Positions 23,601-33,057 of a stretch of DNA of 64,000 bases are shown piece after piece. The stretch is taken from positions 62,001 through 126,000 of the forward strand of contig NZ_SNWD01000002.1 of NCBI RefSeq assembly GCF_004361835.1, read 5' to 3'. This stretch comes from Stakelama pacifica (GTDB lineage Bacteria > Pseudomonadota > Alphaproteobacteria > Sphingomonadales > Sphingomonadaceae). The position numbers and the translations under genes are program-made. Under the pieces are notes generated by a model that had not been told where the DNA came from, searched no databases, and saw only the letters and a list, made by a program, of their open reading frames with translations. Numbering within the stretch: position 1 is the stretch's first letter; each line of letters starts with the position of its first letter.

Positions 23601-25094
23601 TTACCCGCCCAGCGCCTTTTGCCGCCGCCGCTGCACCGAAGACCCGATCCCCATCGATTCGCGATATTTCGCCACCGTGCGCCGCGCGATATCGAACCCC
23701 TTCGCCTTCAACAGTTCCACCAGCGTATCATCCGACAAAATCTTCTTCGGCTCTTCCGCCGCGATCAGCGCGCGAATCGCCGACTTCACCGCCTCAGCCG
23801 AAACCGCATCGCCGCCATCGGCTGCCTGAATCGCGCTGGTGAAGAAATATTTCAGCTCGAACAGGCCGCGCGCGCAGCTCAGATATTTGTTGCTGGTCAC
23901 CCGGCTCACGGTCGATTCGTGCATCTCGATCGCATCGGCGACCTGACGCAGCGTCATCGGCTTCAGATGCGCAACGCCGTTCAGGAAGAACGCTTCCTGC
24001 TGCTTCACGATCTCACTCGCGACCCGGATGATCGTGCGCTGTCGCTGGTCGAGCGCTTTCACCAGCCAGTTGGCGCTGGCAAGACAGTCCGAAAGCCAGC
24101 TTTTCGACGCCTTGTCCTGCGGCCCCGAAGACAGTTCGGCATAATAGGACCGGTTGATCAGCACGCGCGGCAGCGTCGCGCTGTTAATCTCGACCGCCCA
24201 GCCGCTGCCGCGCCGCGCAATAAAGATATCGGGCACCACCGCCTGCGCCGCCTCACCGCCGAAGCGCAGGCCGGGCTTGGGATCATAGCCGCGCAGCTCG
24301 CGCACCATATCGGCCATATCCTCGTCATCGACCCGGCATATCCGTTTCAGCCGCGCCATCTCACCGCGCGCTACCAGATCGAGATTGTCGATCAGCGCCG
24401 CCATGCACGGATCGTATCGATCCGCCTCTTTCGCCTGCAGCGCCAGGCATTCGGAAAGCGACCGCGCGCCCACGCCGGTGGGATCAAAGGTCTGGATGAT
24501 CGCCAGCACTGCCTCGACCCGCGCCAGCGGCACGCCCAGCCGGTCCGCAATGTCGCGCAGCGGCACGGTGATATAGCCCGCCTCGTCGATCTGATCGATC
24601 AGATGCGCCGCGATAAACGAATCGCCCCCTGCAATCGCTGCCCCCGCCTGCGCCAGCAGGTGATCGGAAAGACTTTCGGCTCCGCTTGCAAAGCTATCGA
24701 AATCCGGTCCGTCCTCAGGCATCGCCCCCGACGCCGCACCGCCCAGCCCAAGCGCGCCGTCCAGCCCGCCCATCGAATCGGCGGCGCTGTCATGGTGGAA
24801 TGATTCGACCGACAGATCGACATCCAGCGCCGCCTCGCCCGCGCCCTCGCCTTCGCGCAGCAATTCGGTCGCATCGGCGGGCCCATCGCGCATCTCGCGC
24901 ATTTCCGGCTCGCGCTCGCCCGGCCCATCGTCATCGCCACGCGATTCGAGCAGCGGGTTCTTCTCAATCTCTTCGGCGAGATAGGTTTCGATTTCGAGGT
25001 TCGACAGCGCCAGCAGCCGAATCGCCTGCTGAAGCTGCGGCGTCATCACCAGCGATTGCGACTGGCGCAGATCGAGGCGCGGGGCGAGGCTCAT
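23601..25094 (-). CDS. rpoN: RNA polymerase sigma-54 factor
   Basis: 497 residues from ATG at 25094 (MSLAPRLDLRQSQSLVMTPQ), where the conserved glutamine-rich region I begins; the upstream extension overlaps lptB and is not family sequence. Region I (2-55), an acidic linker rich in D/E/G, the core-binding region, the helix-turn-helix (TLRQVADAIEMHESTVSRV) and the C-terminal RpoN box ARRTVAKYRE are all present. It directs enhancer-dependent transcription. It lies 4 bases after lptB, the standard alphaproteobacterial order. Confidence 0.95.
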   Translation of the reverse strand: MSLAPRLDLRQSQSLVMTPQLQQAIRLLALSNLEIETYLAEEIEKNPLLESRGDDDGPGEREPEMREMRDGPADATELLREGEGAGEAALDVDLSVESFHHDSAADSMGGLDGALGLGGAASGAMPEDGPDFDSFASGAESLSDHLLAQAGAAIAGGDSFIAAHLIDQIDEAGYITVPLRDIADRLGVPLARVEAVLAIIQTFDPTGVGARSLSECLALQAKEADRYDPCMAALIDNLDLVARGEMARLKRICRVDDEDMADMVRELRGYDPKPGLRFGGEAAQAVVPDIFIARRGSGWAVEINSATLPRVLINRSYYAELSSGPQDKASKSWLSDCLASANWLVKALDQRQRTIIRVASEIVKQQEAFFLNGVAHLKPMTLRQVADAIEMHESTVSRVTSNKYLSCARGLFELKYFFTSAIQAADGGDAVSAEAVKSAIRALIAAEEPKKILSDDTLVELLKAKGFDIARRTVAKYRESMGIGSSVQRRRQKALGG

Positions 25095-25098
25095 AGCC

Positions 25099-25878
25099 CT
25101 ACAGCGAAAAGCCCTCGCCCAGATACAGCCGCCGGACATTCTCATCGGCGACCAGTTCGGACGGCGAACCGGTGAACAATACCCGCCCGTCATAGATGAT
25201 ATACGCGCGGTCGACGATTTCCAGTGTCTCGCGGACATTGTGATCGGTGATCAGCACGCCGATATCGCGGTTCTTCAACTCGGCGACCAGATCGCGAATA
25301 TCGGCGATCGAGATCGGATCGATGCCGGCAAACGGTTCGTCGAGCAGCATGATCTTCGGATCGGCGGCCAGAGCCCGGGCAATCTCGGCCCGCCGCCGCT
25401 CACCGCCCGACAGCGCCATCGCAGGCGATGCCCGCAACCGGGTCAGGCCGAATTCGTCGAGCAGTTGGTCGAGCCGCCGCTCGCGCGCCGCTTTGTCCGG
25501 TTCGGCAAGCTCCAGCACCGCCATGATATTCTTTTCGACCGACAGCCCGCGAAAGATCGAGGTTTCCTGCGGCAGATAGCCCAGCCCAAGAATGGCGCGG
25601 CGATACATGGGCAGCGGGGTGATATCCTCGCCGTCGAGCATGATTCGCCCGGCATCGGGCTTCACTAGCCCCATCACCGAATAAAAGCTCGTCGTCTTGC
25701 CCGCGCCATTGGGGCCGAGCAGGCCGACAACTTCGCCCCGCGCGACCGACATCGACACATCCGACAGCACGACTCGCTTGTCATAGGATTTGGCGATGGA
25801 AACGACCGCCAGCCCTTTGTCGGGCGGCGTTTCGGTAACCGGCTCCAGTTCGGCAAAGCTGCTCGTATCGTCCATCAT
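25099..25878 (-). CDS. lptB: LPS export ABC transporter ATP-binding protein
   Basis: 259 residues. Walker A GPNGAGKTT, Q-loop YLPQETSIFRG, signature LSGGERRRAEIARAL, Walker B IMLLDEPFAGIDP, and switch His in LITDHNVRETL, all in canonical order. It powers lipopolysaccharide extraction with LptFG. An N-terminal extension of about 20 acidic residues precedes the ABC domain. It stands between lptA and rpoN, with 100 bases separating it from lptA. Confidence 0.95.
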   Translation of the reverse strand: MMDDTSSFAELEPVTETPPDKGLAVVSIAKSYDKRVVLSDVSMSVARGEVVGLLGPNGAGKTTSFYSVMGLVKPDAGRIMLDGEDITPLPMYRRAILGLGYLPQETSIFRGLSVEKNIMAVLELAEPDKAARERRLDQLLDEFGLTRLRASPAMALSGGERRRAEIARALAADPKIMLLDEPFAGIDPISIADIRDLVAELKNRDIGVLITDHNVRETLEIVDRAYIIYDGRVLFTGSPSELVADENVRRLYLGEGFSL

Positions 25879-25978
25879 CTCACCCTATCTGCGCCGAACG
25901 GTTCATGCCACCTCGCGCGCCGACGGCATGAATCGTGCATGATTATCGCGCCGGAGGAAAGGGGGTGCGCCGCGCCCT

Positions 25979-26512
25979 TTAGTTCCGCTTGGGAACCGAG
26001 AAGGTTCCCGTCACCCTGCCGTTGCTGCGCGTCACATTGCCCGAATCGTCGCGCCCGCTGCCGACCGCCGAACCGTCGATCGTCGCGCGCCCGGTGTCGA
26101 GATTGATCGTCACCCGCCCGCCGTTCAGGACATTGCCGCCCTGATTGAGCGTCACATTGCCGAGCAGGGTCACCACGCGGCTGTTCAGGTCATAGACCGC
26201 ATATTGCGAGCGAGCTTTCTGGTCGGGCCGGGTGATGACGACATTGCCCGATGCATCCAGCCGCGACACCTGCGGCGATCCGCCGACAATCTGCCCGGTA
26301 TAATGGACCGTCATCCGCGCCGAATCGAGCGTCATCTCGCCCTGGCGGACCGCGACCGAACCCGACAGAATCGCGCGATTCGCCTTGTCCTGCAATTCGA
26401 TCTGATCAGCCGAGAAATCGATCGGCGCATTGGTATTGTGGCGCGTCTGCGCCGCTGCGCCGCCTGCCAGAACAAGCGCGCCGAGCAAAATCAGGGGCAT
26501 GGGCCGTTTCAT
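25979..26512 (-). CDS. lptA: LPS transport periplasmic protein
   Basis: 177 residues: signal peptide with cleavage near AGGAAAQ, then an OstA-type beta-jellyroll (PIDFSADQIELQDKANRAILSG, MTLDSARMTVHY). LptA bridges LptC to LptDE across the periplasm. Its ATG overlaps the lptC stop by one base (TGATG). Length is normal for alphaproteobacterial LptA. Confidence 0.92.
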   Translation of the reverse strand: MKRPMPLILLGALVLAGGAAAQTRHNTNAPIDFSADQIELQDKANRAILSGSVAVRQGEMTLDSARMTVHYTGQIVGGSPQVSRLDASGNVVITRPDQKARSQYAVYDLNSRVVTLLGNVTLNQGGNVLNGGRVTINLDTGRATIDGSAVGSGRDDSGNVTRSNGRVTGTFSVPKRN

Positions 26513-27156
26513 CAGCGCCCTTTCGCCTGCTTGGGCGCGATCCGCAAGTGGGCATTGCCCTGCAACCGTACCGTACGGTTCTGAAGATCGGCCTGAATCG
26601 AATCGCCGCTGAACGTGCCCAACGGCGTGGTGCCCTCCACCTTCTCGTCGCTCTTCATCGTTCGCTGGTTCAGATCGACGACCGCATTGCGCGTATCGAT
26701 CTTGTACCCGTTCTCGGCGCGGAACGTCGCCGGACCGTCGACCGACACCGTATCCTTCTGCATGTCATAATGGCCCTGACCGGCCTTTAGCTGCGCCGGA
26801 CCATCGGGCAGCTGAATCTCAGCCGACAGATCGTTCAGCCGCACGACCGGTTCCGCCGAACTGCGCTGCACCGCCGATCCGGCGGTCAGCGTGAAGCTGC
26901 GCCCCTTGGTGTCCTCGCCGCGATACTGGGCGCTCACCAGCTTCATTCGTTCCTTCGCCACTTCAACCTTCCGCTTGTCGAGGATGAAGCGCATTTCGGT
27001 ATCGTTCATCAGCGGCGCAATGACCAGAAACGCGGCCAGCACGCCGACCGCTGCCGGAAGCAGCTTTTGCGCAGTCGCTACCACTTTGTCGTGGGGACTG
27101 CCGGGCGCTGCCCATTGCTGGCGCGCGGTTCGGGTGCGGCGCGCTATTTCCGACAT
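26512..27156 (-). CDS. lptC: LPS export system protein LptC
   Basis: 214 residues. A cytoplasmic N-terminus of about 25 residues, one membrane anchor at about 32-50 (LLPAAVGVLAAFLVIAPLM), then a periplasmic jellyroll with the YRGEDTKGRSFTLTA and VSVDGPATFRAENGYKI segments. It links the LptBFG motor to LptA. It sits 12 bases after the RNase D gene and overlaps lptA by one base. Confidence 0.9.
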   Translation of the reverse strand: MSEIARRTRTARQQWAAPGSPHDKVVATAQKLLPAAVGVLAAFLVIAPLMNDTEMRFILDKRKVEVAKERMKLVSAQYRGEDTKGRSFTLTAGSAVQRSSAEPVVRLNDLSAEIQLPDGPAQLKAGQGHYDMQKDTVSVDGPATFRAENGYKIDTRNAVVDLNQRTMKSDEKVEGTTPLGTFSGDSIQADLQNRTVRLQGNAHLRIAPKQAKGR

Positions 27157-27168
27157 GGCCGCCGGTCC

Positions 27169-27786
27169 TCAGGCATGGGCGAAGATATCGATTTCGGGCC
27201 ATCCCGCGAGGTCGAGCGCGGCGCGATGCGGCAGGAAGTCGAAACATGCCTGGGCAAGCTCCGTCCGCCCTTCGCGTGCCAGCCGCTTGTCGAGCTCCGC
27301 CTTCATGCCGTGCAGATAGCGCACATCTGAGGCTGCATATTCGCGCTGCGCGTCCGAAAGTTCCGGCCCGCCCCAGTCGGACGATTGCTGCTGCTTCGAA
27401 ATTTCCGCACCGACCAGCTCGCGCGCCAGATCTTTCAGGCCATGCCGATCGGTATAGGTACGCACCAGCCGCGATGCGATCTTGGTGCAGTATACCGGTG
27501 CCGCGACGACGCCCAGATAACGTTGAATCGCCGCCAGATCGAACCGCGCGAAATGATAGAGTTTCAGCCGCGCCGGATCAGCCAGCACCGCTTTCAGGTT
27601 CGGCGCCGCATAATCGCTGTCGGGGCCGAAGCGCACGAGATGCTCATCGCCCCGCCCGTCGGAAATCTGAACGACGCACAGCCGGTCGCGGGGCGTGATC
27701 AGCCCCATGGTTTCGGTATCGACGGCTACAGCGCCGGGGCCCAGCACGTCGGCGGGCAGGTCTTCTTCATGAAAATAAACGGCCAT
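27169..27786 (-). CDS. rnd: RNase D-type 3'-5' exonuclease
   Basis: 205 residues with only the DEDDy exonuclease domain: VDTETMGL (Exo I), HFARFDLAAI (Exo II) and YAASDVRYL (Exo III). The HRDC domains of the E. coli enzyme are absent, as usual for the short alphaproteobacterial form. Probable role in tRNA/RNA 3'-end processing. It starts the rnd-lptC-lptA-lptB-rpoN run. Confidence 0.88.
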   Translation of the reverse strand: MAVYFHEEDLPADVLGPGAVAVDTETMGLITPRDRLCVVQISDGRGDEHLVRFGPDSDYAAPNLKAVLADPARLKLYHFARFDLAAIQRYLGVVAAPVYCTKIASRLVRTYTDRHGLKDLARELVGAEISKQQQSSDWGGPELSDAQREYAASDVRYLHGMKAELDKRLAREGRTELAQACFDFLPHRAALDLAGWPEIDIFAHA

Positions 27787-27817
27787 CCGATCCGCCTAGC
27801 CCCGAATGGCTGAACGC

Positions 27818-28630
27818 TCAATGGCCGGTATCGGGACTCGCACCATTCTTTGCGTTTTTTCCTTCGCGCGAGCGCCGCGCAAAAATGTTGAGCGCCTCGA
27901 CTCCGGCGGAAAAGGCCATGGCGGTGTAGATATAGCCCTTGGGCACATGCACCCCGAACCCGTCGGCGATCAGCACTACCCCGATCATCAGCAGGAATCC
28001 CAGCGCCAGCATCACCACGGTCGGATTACGCCCGATAAATTCGGCCAGCGGGTTGGCCGCGAACAGCATCACGCCGACCGCGACGATCACTGCGGTCACC
28101 ATTACCGGCAGATCGTCGCTCATCCCGACTGCGGTCAGGATCGAATCGATCGAAAACACCATGTCGAGCGCCAGAATCTGCACGATCGCCGACGCAAAGG
28201 TCAGGCCCTTCCTGCCCTTTTTATCGAGCACCGAATCGGATTCGTGCGAATCGACATTGTGGTGAATCTCGCTCGTCGCTTTCCAGACGAGGAACAGCCC
28301 GCCGCCGATCAGGATCAGGTCGCGCAGCGAAAAGGCGGTTTCGAACGTCGGCTCGCCATGCGGCCCCGGCGCGCCGGTAATGCCCAGATCCACGACCGGC
28401 TTGGTCAGCCCGACCAGCCAGGCGATCATCGACAGCAGCACCAGCCGCAGCCCCAGCGCGAGGATGATACCCACCCGCCGCGCCTTTGCCTGCTGATGTT
28501 CGGGCAGCTTGTTCGACAGGATCGAGATGAACACCAGATTGTCGATGCCCAGCACCACTTCCAGCACAATCAGGGTCAGCAACGCTGCCCAGGCGGAGGG
28601 GTCGGTCAGTAGCGCAGCGATCTCTGCCAT
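27818..28630 (-). CDS. TerC family integral membrane protein
   Basis: 270 residues, seven or eight predicted membrane helices. The family motifs are clear: [15 protein letters not shown] near the N-terminus and [15 protein letters not shown] in the second half, each supplying the acidic residues proposed to bind metal. TerC relatives export manganese or related cations. It is a single gene, 31 bases before the RNase D start on the same strand. Confidence 0.9.
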   Translation of the reverse strand: MAEIAALLTDPSAWAALLTLIVLEVVLGIDNLVFISILSNKLPEHQQAKARRVGIILALGLRLVLLSMIAWLVGLTKPVVDLGITGAPGPHGEPTFETAFSLRDLILIGGGLFLVWKATSEIHHNVDSHESDSVLDKKGRKGLTFASAIVQILALDMVFSIDSILTAVGMSDDLPVMVTAVIVAVGVMLFAANPLAEFIGRNPTVVMLALGFLLMIGVVLIADGFGVHVPKGYIYTAMAFSAGVEALNIFARRSREGKNAKNGASPDTGH

Positions 28631-28840
28631 CGGTCCTCACAAAAGCCAAATCGGCGGGGGCCGGATAAGTATCTGATAACGAATCGCAAAGTAAGCACAG
28701 ATTTCGTTCGCGACGCCTGCGATTTTGCGTTACACTGCTTTGTGGTGCAGTTGTTGAAGCGCCCGAAATCCTGCGTTCTTTTCGTCCGGCGCCAGGGCTT
28801 CATGGATACCAAAGGACGAACCGGGAAGATGAACAGGGCA

Positions 28841-29656
28841 ATGAGTTTCGATAAAGGACGCCGGGGTGATCGCGGCGGGCGCGGCAGAGACAAGCGGGAT
28901 TTCTTCGGAGATGAAGGGCCGCAGGATTTCGGGCGCGGCGGCGGTTTTGATGACAGGCGCGGTGGCGGCTTTGGCGGCGGCTTCGGCGGTGGCGATCGCG
29001 GCGGTTTCGGTGGCGGTGATCGTGGCGGTTTCGGCGGCGGTGATCGCGGCGGTTTCGGCGGCGGCGGCGGCGGTGGTTTCCGTGGCGGCGGCGGTGGCGG
29101 CGGGCGCGGCATGCCCCCCCAGGTCGTCGGCGAAGCGACCGGCGTGGTCAAATTCTTCAACGGACAAAAGGGCTTTGGCTTCGTCGTTCGTGATGATGGC
29201 GGCGAAGATGTGTTCGTGCACATTTCTGCGGTCGAGCAGGCAGGGCTTACCGGACTGGCCGAAGGTCAGCCGCTCGGCTTCACGCTCGTCGATCGCGGCG
29301 GCCGCGTCTCGGCGACCGATCTGAAGATCGACGGCGAACCGATGCCGGTCGAAGAGCGCGCACCGCGCGAACGCGAAGGCGGCTTTGGCGGCGGCGCCCC
29401 CGGCGGTGCTCCGCGCGGCGGCCCGCAGCGTCAGCTCACCGGTGAGAAGGCGACCGGAACGGTCAAATTCTTCAACGCGATGAAGGGCTTCGGCTTCATT
29501 CAGCGCGACGATGGTCAGCCCGACGCTTTCGTCCATATCTCCGCCGTCGAACGCGCCGGCATGCCGACGCTGAACGAAGGCGACCGGCTCGAATTCGAGC
29601 TGGAAGTCGATCGTCGCGGCAAATATGCCGCCGTCAATCTGCAGCCGATGCAGTAA
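28841..29656 (+). CDS. Two-domain cold-shock protein with Gly/Arg-rich N-terminus
   Basis: 271 residues from ATG at 28841; starts at 28829 or 28802 are also possible. The first about 95 residues are low complexity, with repeated GGGDRGGF units like RGG RNA-binding proteins. Cold-shock domain 1 has VVKFFNGQKGFGFVVRDD and VFVHISAVEQAG. Domain 2 has TVKFFNAMKGFGFIQRDD and AFVHISAVERAG, so both RNP1-like and RNP2-like motifs are intact in each. A GAPRGG-rich linker separates them. It should bind single-stranded RNA/DNA. The disordered region is unusual for bacterial Csp but known in sphingomonads. Confidence 0.88.
   Translation: MSFDKGRRGDRGGRGRDKRDFFGDEGPQDFGRGGGFDDRRGGGFGGGFGGGDRGGFGGGDRGGFGGGDRGGFGGGGGGGFRGGGGGGGRGMPPQVVGEATGVVKFFNGQKGFGFVVRDDGGEDVFVHISAVEQAGLTGLAEGQPLGFTLVDRGGRVSATDLKIDGEPMPVEERAPREREGGFGGGAPGGAPRGGPQRQLTGEKATGTVKFFNAMKGFGFIQRDDGQPDAFVHISAVERAGMPTLNEGDRLEFELEVDRRGKYAAVNLQPMQ
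28991..29062 (+). repeat. 24-base tandem repeat inside the cold-shock gene
   Basis: Three units of about 24 bases starting at 28991, 29015 and 29039, each encoding G-D-R-G-G-F-G-G. Prone to unit gain or loss without a frameshift. Confidence 0.8.
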
Positions 29657-29683
29657 CGGTTCGCGCGGGTCCGGAATCGCGCG

Positions 29684-30517
29684 ATGCGTCGATACCGATT
29701 CGCGAAAATCATGAGCGGGGTCGCGGCACTGGTCGCGGCCCCGCTGTTCGCGTACAGCCTGCCCGCGCAGCAGGCGGCGCCCGCGCCATCGACGGCGGCA
29801 CCTGCCCGCCCACCGACTCTGCGTGCTGAGGTCCTGGCGCGCCTGCCGCATGACACCAATGCCTTTACCGAGGGGTTGTTCTTCCGCGACGACAAATTCT
29901 TCGAAAGCACCGGTCAGATCGGCATTTCGGACATTCGCGAGGTTGATCCCGCGACCGGCAAGGTCCTTCACCGCGTCGCGATCGATCCCTCGCTGTTCGG
30001 CGAAGGAATTACCGACTGGAAGGATCAGATCCTCAGCGTCACCTGGAAATCGGGCAAGGGCTTCCGGTGGAAGCGCGATTCGCTGAAACCGGTCGGCAGC
30101 TTTCGCTATCCGGGTCAGGGCTGGGGCATGACCTCTTCACCCGATTCGATCATCCTCTCCGACGGTACGCCGCAGCTGCGCTTCATCGATCCGAAGGATT
30201 TTTCGGAAAAGCGACGCCTGACCGTCACGTTTCGCGGCGATCCGATCAACAATCTCAACGAACTCGAATGGGTCGACGGCACGATCCTCGCCAATGTGTG
30301 GCGGGTAAATGCCATCATTCAGATCGATCCGAAAAGCGGCGCGGTGATGAAGGTTATCGATCTCGATCCGCTCGCCCGCGAAATCCATGCCACCGATCCC
30401 GATTCGGTCCCGAACGGCATCGCATGGGATGCCAAACGGCGACGGCTGTTCGTTACCGGCAAGAACTGGCCCACCATCTTTCAGATCGCATGGCCCGCAC
30501 CGCCAGCGACTAACTGA
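29684..30517 (+). CDS. Glutaminyl-peptide cyclotransferase (plant/bacterial type)
   Basis: 277 residues. Signal peptide of about 25 residues (MSGVAALVAAPLFAYSLPAQ), a low-complexity A/P linker, then a five-bladed propeller of the Glu_cyclase_2 family: NAFTEGLFFRDDKFFESTGQ, WKSGKGFRW, DGTPQLRFIDP, LNELEWVDGTILANVW and PNGIAWD. It makes pyroglutamate at peptide N-termini in the periplasm. It overlaps the 3' end of the convergent DNA ligase gene by 8 bases. Confidence 0.88.
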   Translation: MRRYRFAKIMSGVAALVAAPLFAYSLPAQQAAPAPSTAAPARPPTLRAEVLARLPHDTNAFTEGLFFRDDKFFESTGQIGISDIREVDPATGKVLHRVAIDPSLFGEGITDWKDQILSVTWKSGKGFRWKRDSLKPVGSFRYPGQGWGMTSSPDSIILSDGTPQLRFIDPKDFSEKRRLTVTFRGDPINNLNELEWVDGTILANVWRVNAIIQIDPKSGAVMKVIDLDPLAREIHATDPDSVPNGIAWDAKRRRLFVTGKNWPTIFQIAWPAPPATN

Positions 30518-32114
30518 TCATCCGGCGCAGCGTTTCGATTCGATCGGCCTCGGCGGCCGGCTTGTCGCGGCGGATGCGCGCGATCCGGGGAAAGCGCATC
30601 GCGAGCCCCGATTTGTGCCGCTTCGAATCATGCACCGAATCGAACGCTACTTCGAGCACCAGCGTCTTTTCCACCTCGCGCACCGGCCCGAACCGCCCGA
30701 CCGTATGGTTGCGCACAAACCGGTCGAGCCATTTCAGTTCCTCATCGGTAAATCCCGAATAGGCCTTGCCCACCGGCAGCAACTCGCCCGCTTCGTTCCA
30801 GCACCCGAACGTATAGTCGGAATAAAAGCTCGACCGCCTCCCATTACCGCGCTGCGCATACATCATCACGCAATCGGCGGTCAGCGGATCGCGCTTCCAT
30901 TTATACCAGAGCCCCACCCGGCGGCCCGCAACATAGGCCGAATCGCGACGCTTCAGCATCACGCCCTCGATTGCCCCTTCGCGCGCGCCCTCGCGAATTT
31001 CGGCAAGCTGTTCAAAATCCTCGGCTTCGATCAGCGCCGACAGATCGAACCGGTCCGGATCGAGCCGTGCCACAAACGCTTCCAGCCGAGCCCGCCGCGC
31101 TTCCCAGTCCAGCGCGCGCAGGTCCTCCTCGCCGTCGAACAGCAGGTCATAGCAGCGCACGAACGCCGGGCTGTCGCGCAGCATCTTCTTCGTGACGCTC
31201 TTGCGATTGAGCCGCTGCTGCAGCGCGTTGAAACTGGCAGCACCTGCCCCGTCGCCCAGCGCGCCACCCTGCCCTTCGCCGCGGACCAGCAATTCGCCAT
31301 CGACCACGCCCGTCACTTCAAACGCTGACGCGACATCGGGAAAGGCAGCGCTGATATCGTCGCCGGCGCGGCTATAGAGGCGCGTCTCGCCCGCCACCCG
31401 GACGATCTGCACGCGGATGCCGTCCCATTTCCACTCGGCGGCATAATCGGCGAGATTGATGTCGGTATCTTCCAGCGGATGGGCGAGCATGAACGGGCGG
31501 AATACCGGCACATCCGCCGGGGTGGGCTGGCTCCCGCGCCCCTCGCCCCACGCGAATAGTTCGACATAAGGCGGTTTCAGCCCGTGCCAGACCTCCTCCA
31601 CCGCATCCACATCCAGCCCGAAGCCCTGCGCCAGCGCCGTTTTGGCAAGCCGCGCCGACACGCCCACGCGAAGCCCGCCGGTGGCGAGCTTCAACAGCGC
31701 GAACCGCTCCTCCGCCGCCAGCCGGTCGAGCATGTCGGCAAGCACCGCCGCCGCCTCGCCGCGCGACAAATGGGCAAGCCGGTCGATGACATTCGCAACG
31801 CTCAGCGCTTCGCCGCTCAGCGCCGCCGCCCGCGCTTGGTCGGGCTCAGGCCAGAGCAGCCCCACTGTTTCCGCCGTATCGCCGACGAAATCACGGCTCA
31901 TGCGAAAAAGGAGCGGATCGACGCGCTCCTCGATCATCGCGCGGATCACCGATGGCTTTACGCCCTTCAGATCGATGTCACCGGTCAGCGCCGCCATCGC
32001 CCAGCCGCGATCCGGGTCGGGCGCGGCGCGCAGATAATCGGCGATCAGCTTCAGCTTCGCATTGCGCGACCTTGTGTAAATCAGCCGGTCGAGCAGCTCG
32101 GCAAAATCATGCAT
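30510..32114 (-). CDS. ATP-dependent DNA ligase (cisplatin damage response type)
   Basis: 534 residues. An N-terminal helical domain (1-200), then the nucleotidyltransferase with the adenylated Lys229 in EWKWDGIR, followed by YSRAGDDIS, GELLV, LLFDGEEDLRAL, GVMLKRRDSAY and VGLWYKWKRDPL, and an OB domain. This subfamily is usually found with a helicase, nuclease and phosphoesterase; none of those partners lies within this window. Likely a repair ligase in addition to the NAD-dependent replicative enzyme. Confidence 0.9.
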   Translation of the reverse strand: MHDFAELLDRLIYTRSRNAKLKLIADYLRAAPDPDRGWAMAALTGDIDLKGVKPSVIRAMIEERVDPLLFRMSRDFVGDTAETVGLLWPEPDQARAAALSGEALSVANVIDRLAHLSRGEAAAVLADMLDRLAAEERFALLKLATGGLRVGVSARLAKTALAQGFGLDVDAVEEVWHGLKPPYVELFAWGEGRGSQPTPADVPVFRPFMLAHPLEDTDINLADYAAEWKWDGIRVQIVRVAGETRLYSRAGDDISAAFPDVASAFEVTGVVDGELLVRGEGQGGALGDGAGAASFNALQQRLNRKSVTKKMLRDSPAFVRCYDLLFDGEEDLRALDWEARRARLEAFVARLDPDRFDLSALIEAEDFEQLAEIREGAREGAIEGVMLKRRDSAYVAGRRVGLWYKWKRDPLTADCVMMYAQRGNGRRSSFYSDYTFGCWNEAGELLPVGKAYSGFTDEELKWLDRFVRNHTVGRFGPVREVEKTLVLEVAFDSVHDSKRHKSGLAMRFPRIARIRRDKPAAEADRIETLRRMIS

Positions 32115-32147
32115 GACAGCCGAGCCCTCGCCGGTTCGTCGTCACCG

Positions 32148-32333
32148 TCAGTCGATCGCGTCTTTGACCTTCTTGCCCGCCATCAGGCCGAGCACGAGGA
32201 AAATCACGAACAGCGCCAGCGCAATGAAGAACAGTATCTTGGCGATACCGATAAACGCACCGCCGATGCCGCCAAAGCCCAGCACTGCCAGCACGATACC
32301 GATGATCAGAAACGTAAGTGCGAGTTTGAGCAT
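32148..32333 (-). CDS. DUF1328 small membrane protein
   Basis: 61 residues with two hydrophobic segments ([21 protein letters not shown] and [21 protein letters not shown]) and a short basic-acidic tail KKVKDAID. This pattern is that of the YtjA/DUF1328 family, small inner-membrane proteins often induced by stress. No partner gene is evident. Confidence 0.82.
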   Translation of the reverse strand: MLKLALTFLIIGIVLAVLGFGGIGGAFIGIAKILFFIALALFVIFLVLGLMAGKKVKDAID

Positions 32334-32464
32334 GAAAAATCTCCCTGTTGATTCGCCATGTCAGCGCGCGGAACGCGCCGCTGGTTCCCGGGGGGAGCGA
32401 GCGATTGCTGTTTTTTCCGTACCGGATCGGCCCCGTGATACGAGCCTGCCGTAACCCGGACTTA

Positions 32465-32705
32465 CTGCCAGGATCGTCTTCGCGAGGAACGCAGCGACGC
32501 CGCGATCGGGCGAGGCATGTGCCGCCCCTGGGTTGCCGCGCGCCTTCGGGGCTCGCAATGGTCGCTGTGCTCCTCGCGAGGGCGCGTTCGGGCTTGGGTG
32601 GTGGCAGACGGTAGCGGCCCCGGCCTTCGCCGGGCGACGCTTGTAGAAATCGCGGTGCATACAAGCCGCTAACCATATGCGTCGCCCCGGCGGGAGGCCT
32701 GGGCT
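32465..32705. repeat. Modular intergenic repeat, inverted and decayed copy
   Basis: The whole unit is in reverse orientation: CAGACGG tail, GC-rich module at about 32614-32640, spacer with GGTGCATACAAGCCGCTAAC at about 32653-32672, and the opposite GC-rich module at about 32679-32702. A degraded CGTCATTGCGAG-type element precedes it. It occupies part of the gene-free stretch 32334-33057; in the rest I see only a CGTGTCGAGCGCAGTCGA short repeat near 32903 and the dps terminator. Confidence 0.75.
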
Positions 32706-32996
32706 GATGGCGTGTGCCGCTATGGTGGTGTGGAGCGGGAGCGGTTAATGCGGCGTCATGCCAGGCTGCGGGCGGTGCGGCCCTCTGGATCGCTTGCCGC
32801 TGCACCTTTCACAGGTTCGGATCGACGAAAGGCCCGTTACTCAGCCAGAAAGCCGATATGTGACGCGATAGGCAGATAGAAATCTTCTCATCCCTCCCGT
32901 TCGTGTCGAGCGCAGTCGATCCACGTTTACCGTCGCTATCGACCTCACGCTTCCCGACTTCGCTTCGTAAGCAATCCGTTCAAATATACCGCACGT

Positions 32997-33032
32997 AAAA
33001 AGGGGCGCCCCGCGACGCGGAACGCCCCCTTT
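32997..33032 (-). terminator. Terminator of dps
   Basis: Minus-strand hairpin GGGGCG...CGCCCC with a G+C-rich imperfect inner stem, followed by TTTTT, about 25 bases past the dps stop codon. Confidence 0.8.
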
Positions 33033-33057
33033 GCATCAACCGGCTCCGGCGCCGCGA

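Noticed and set aside
28730-29971. A 413-codon frame antisense to the cold-shock gene, Ala/Thr-rich
   Set aside because: Mirror image of the Gly-rich coding repeat; no start signals and no family pattern.
32107-32805. A 232-codon minus-strand frame over DUF1328 and the repeat region
   Set aside because: It runs through decayed intergenic repeats and over a recognised small gene in another frame.
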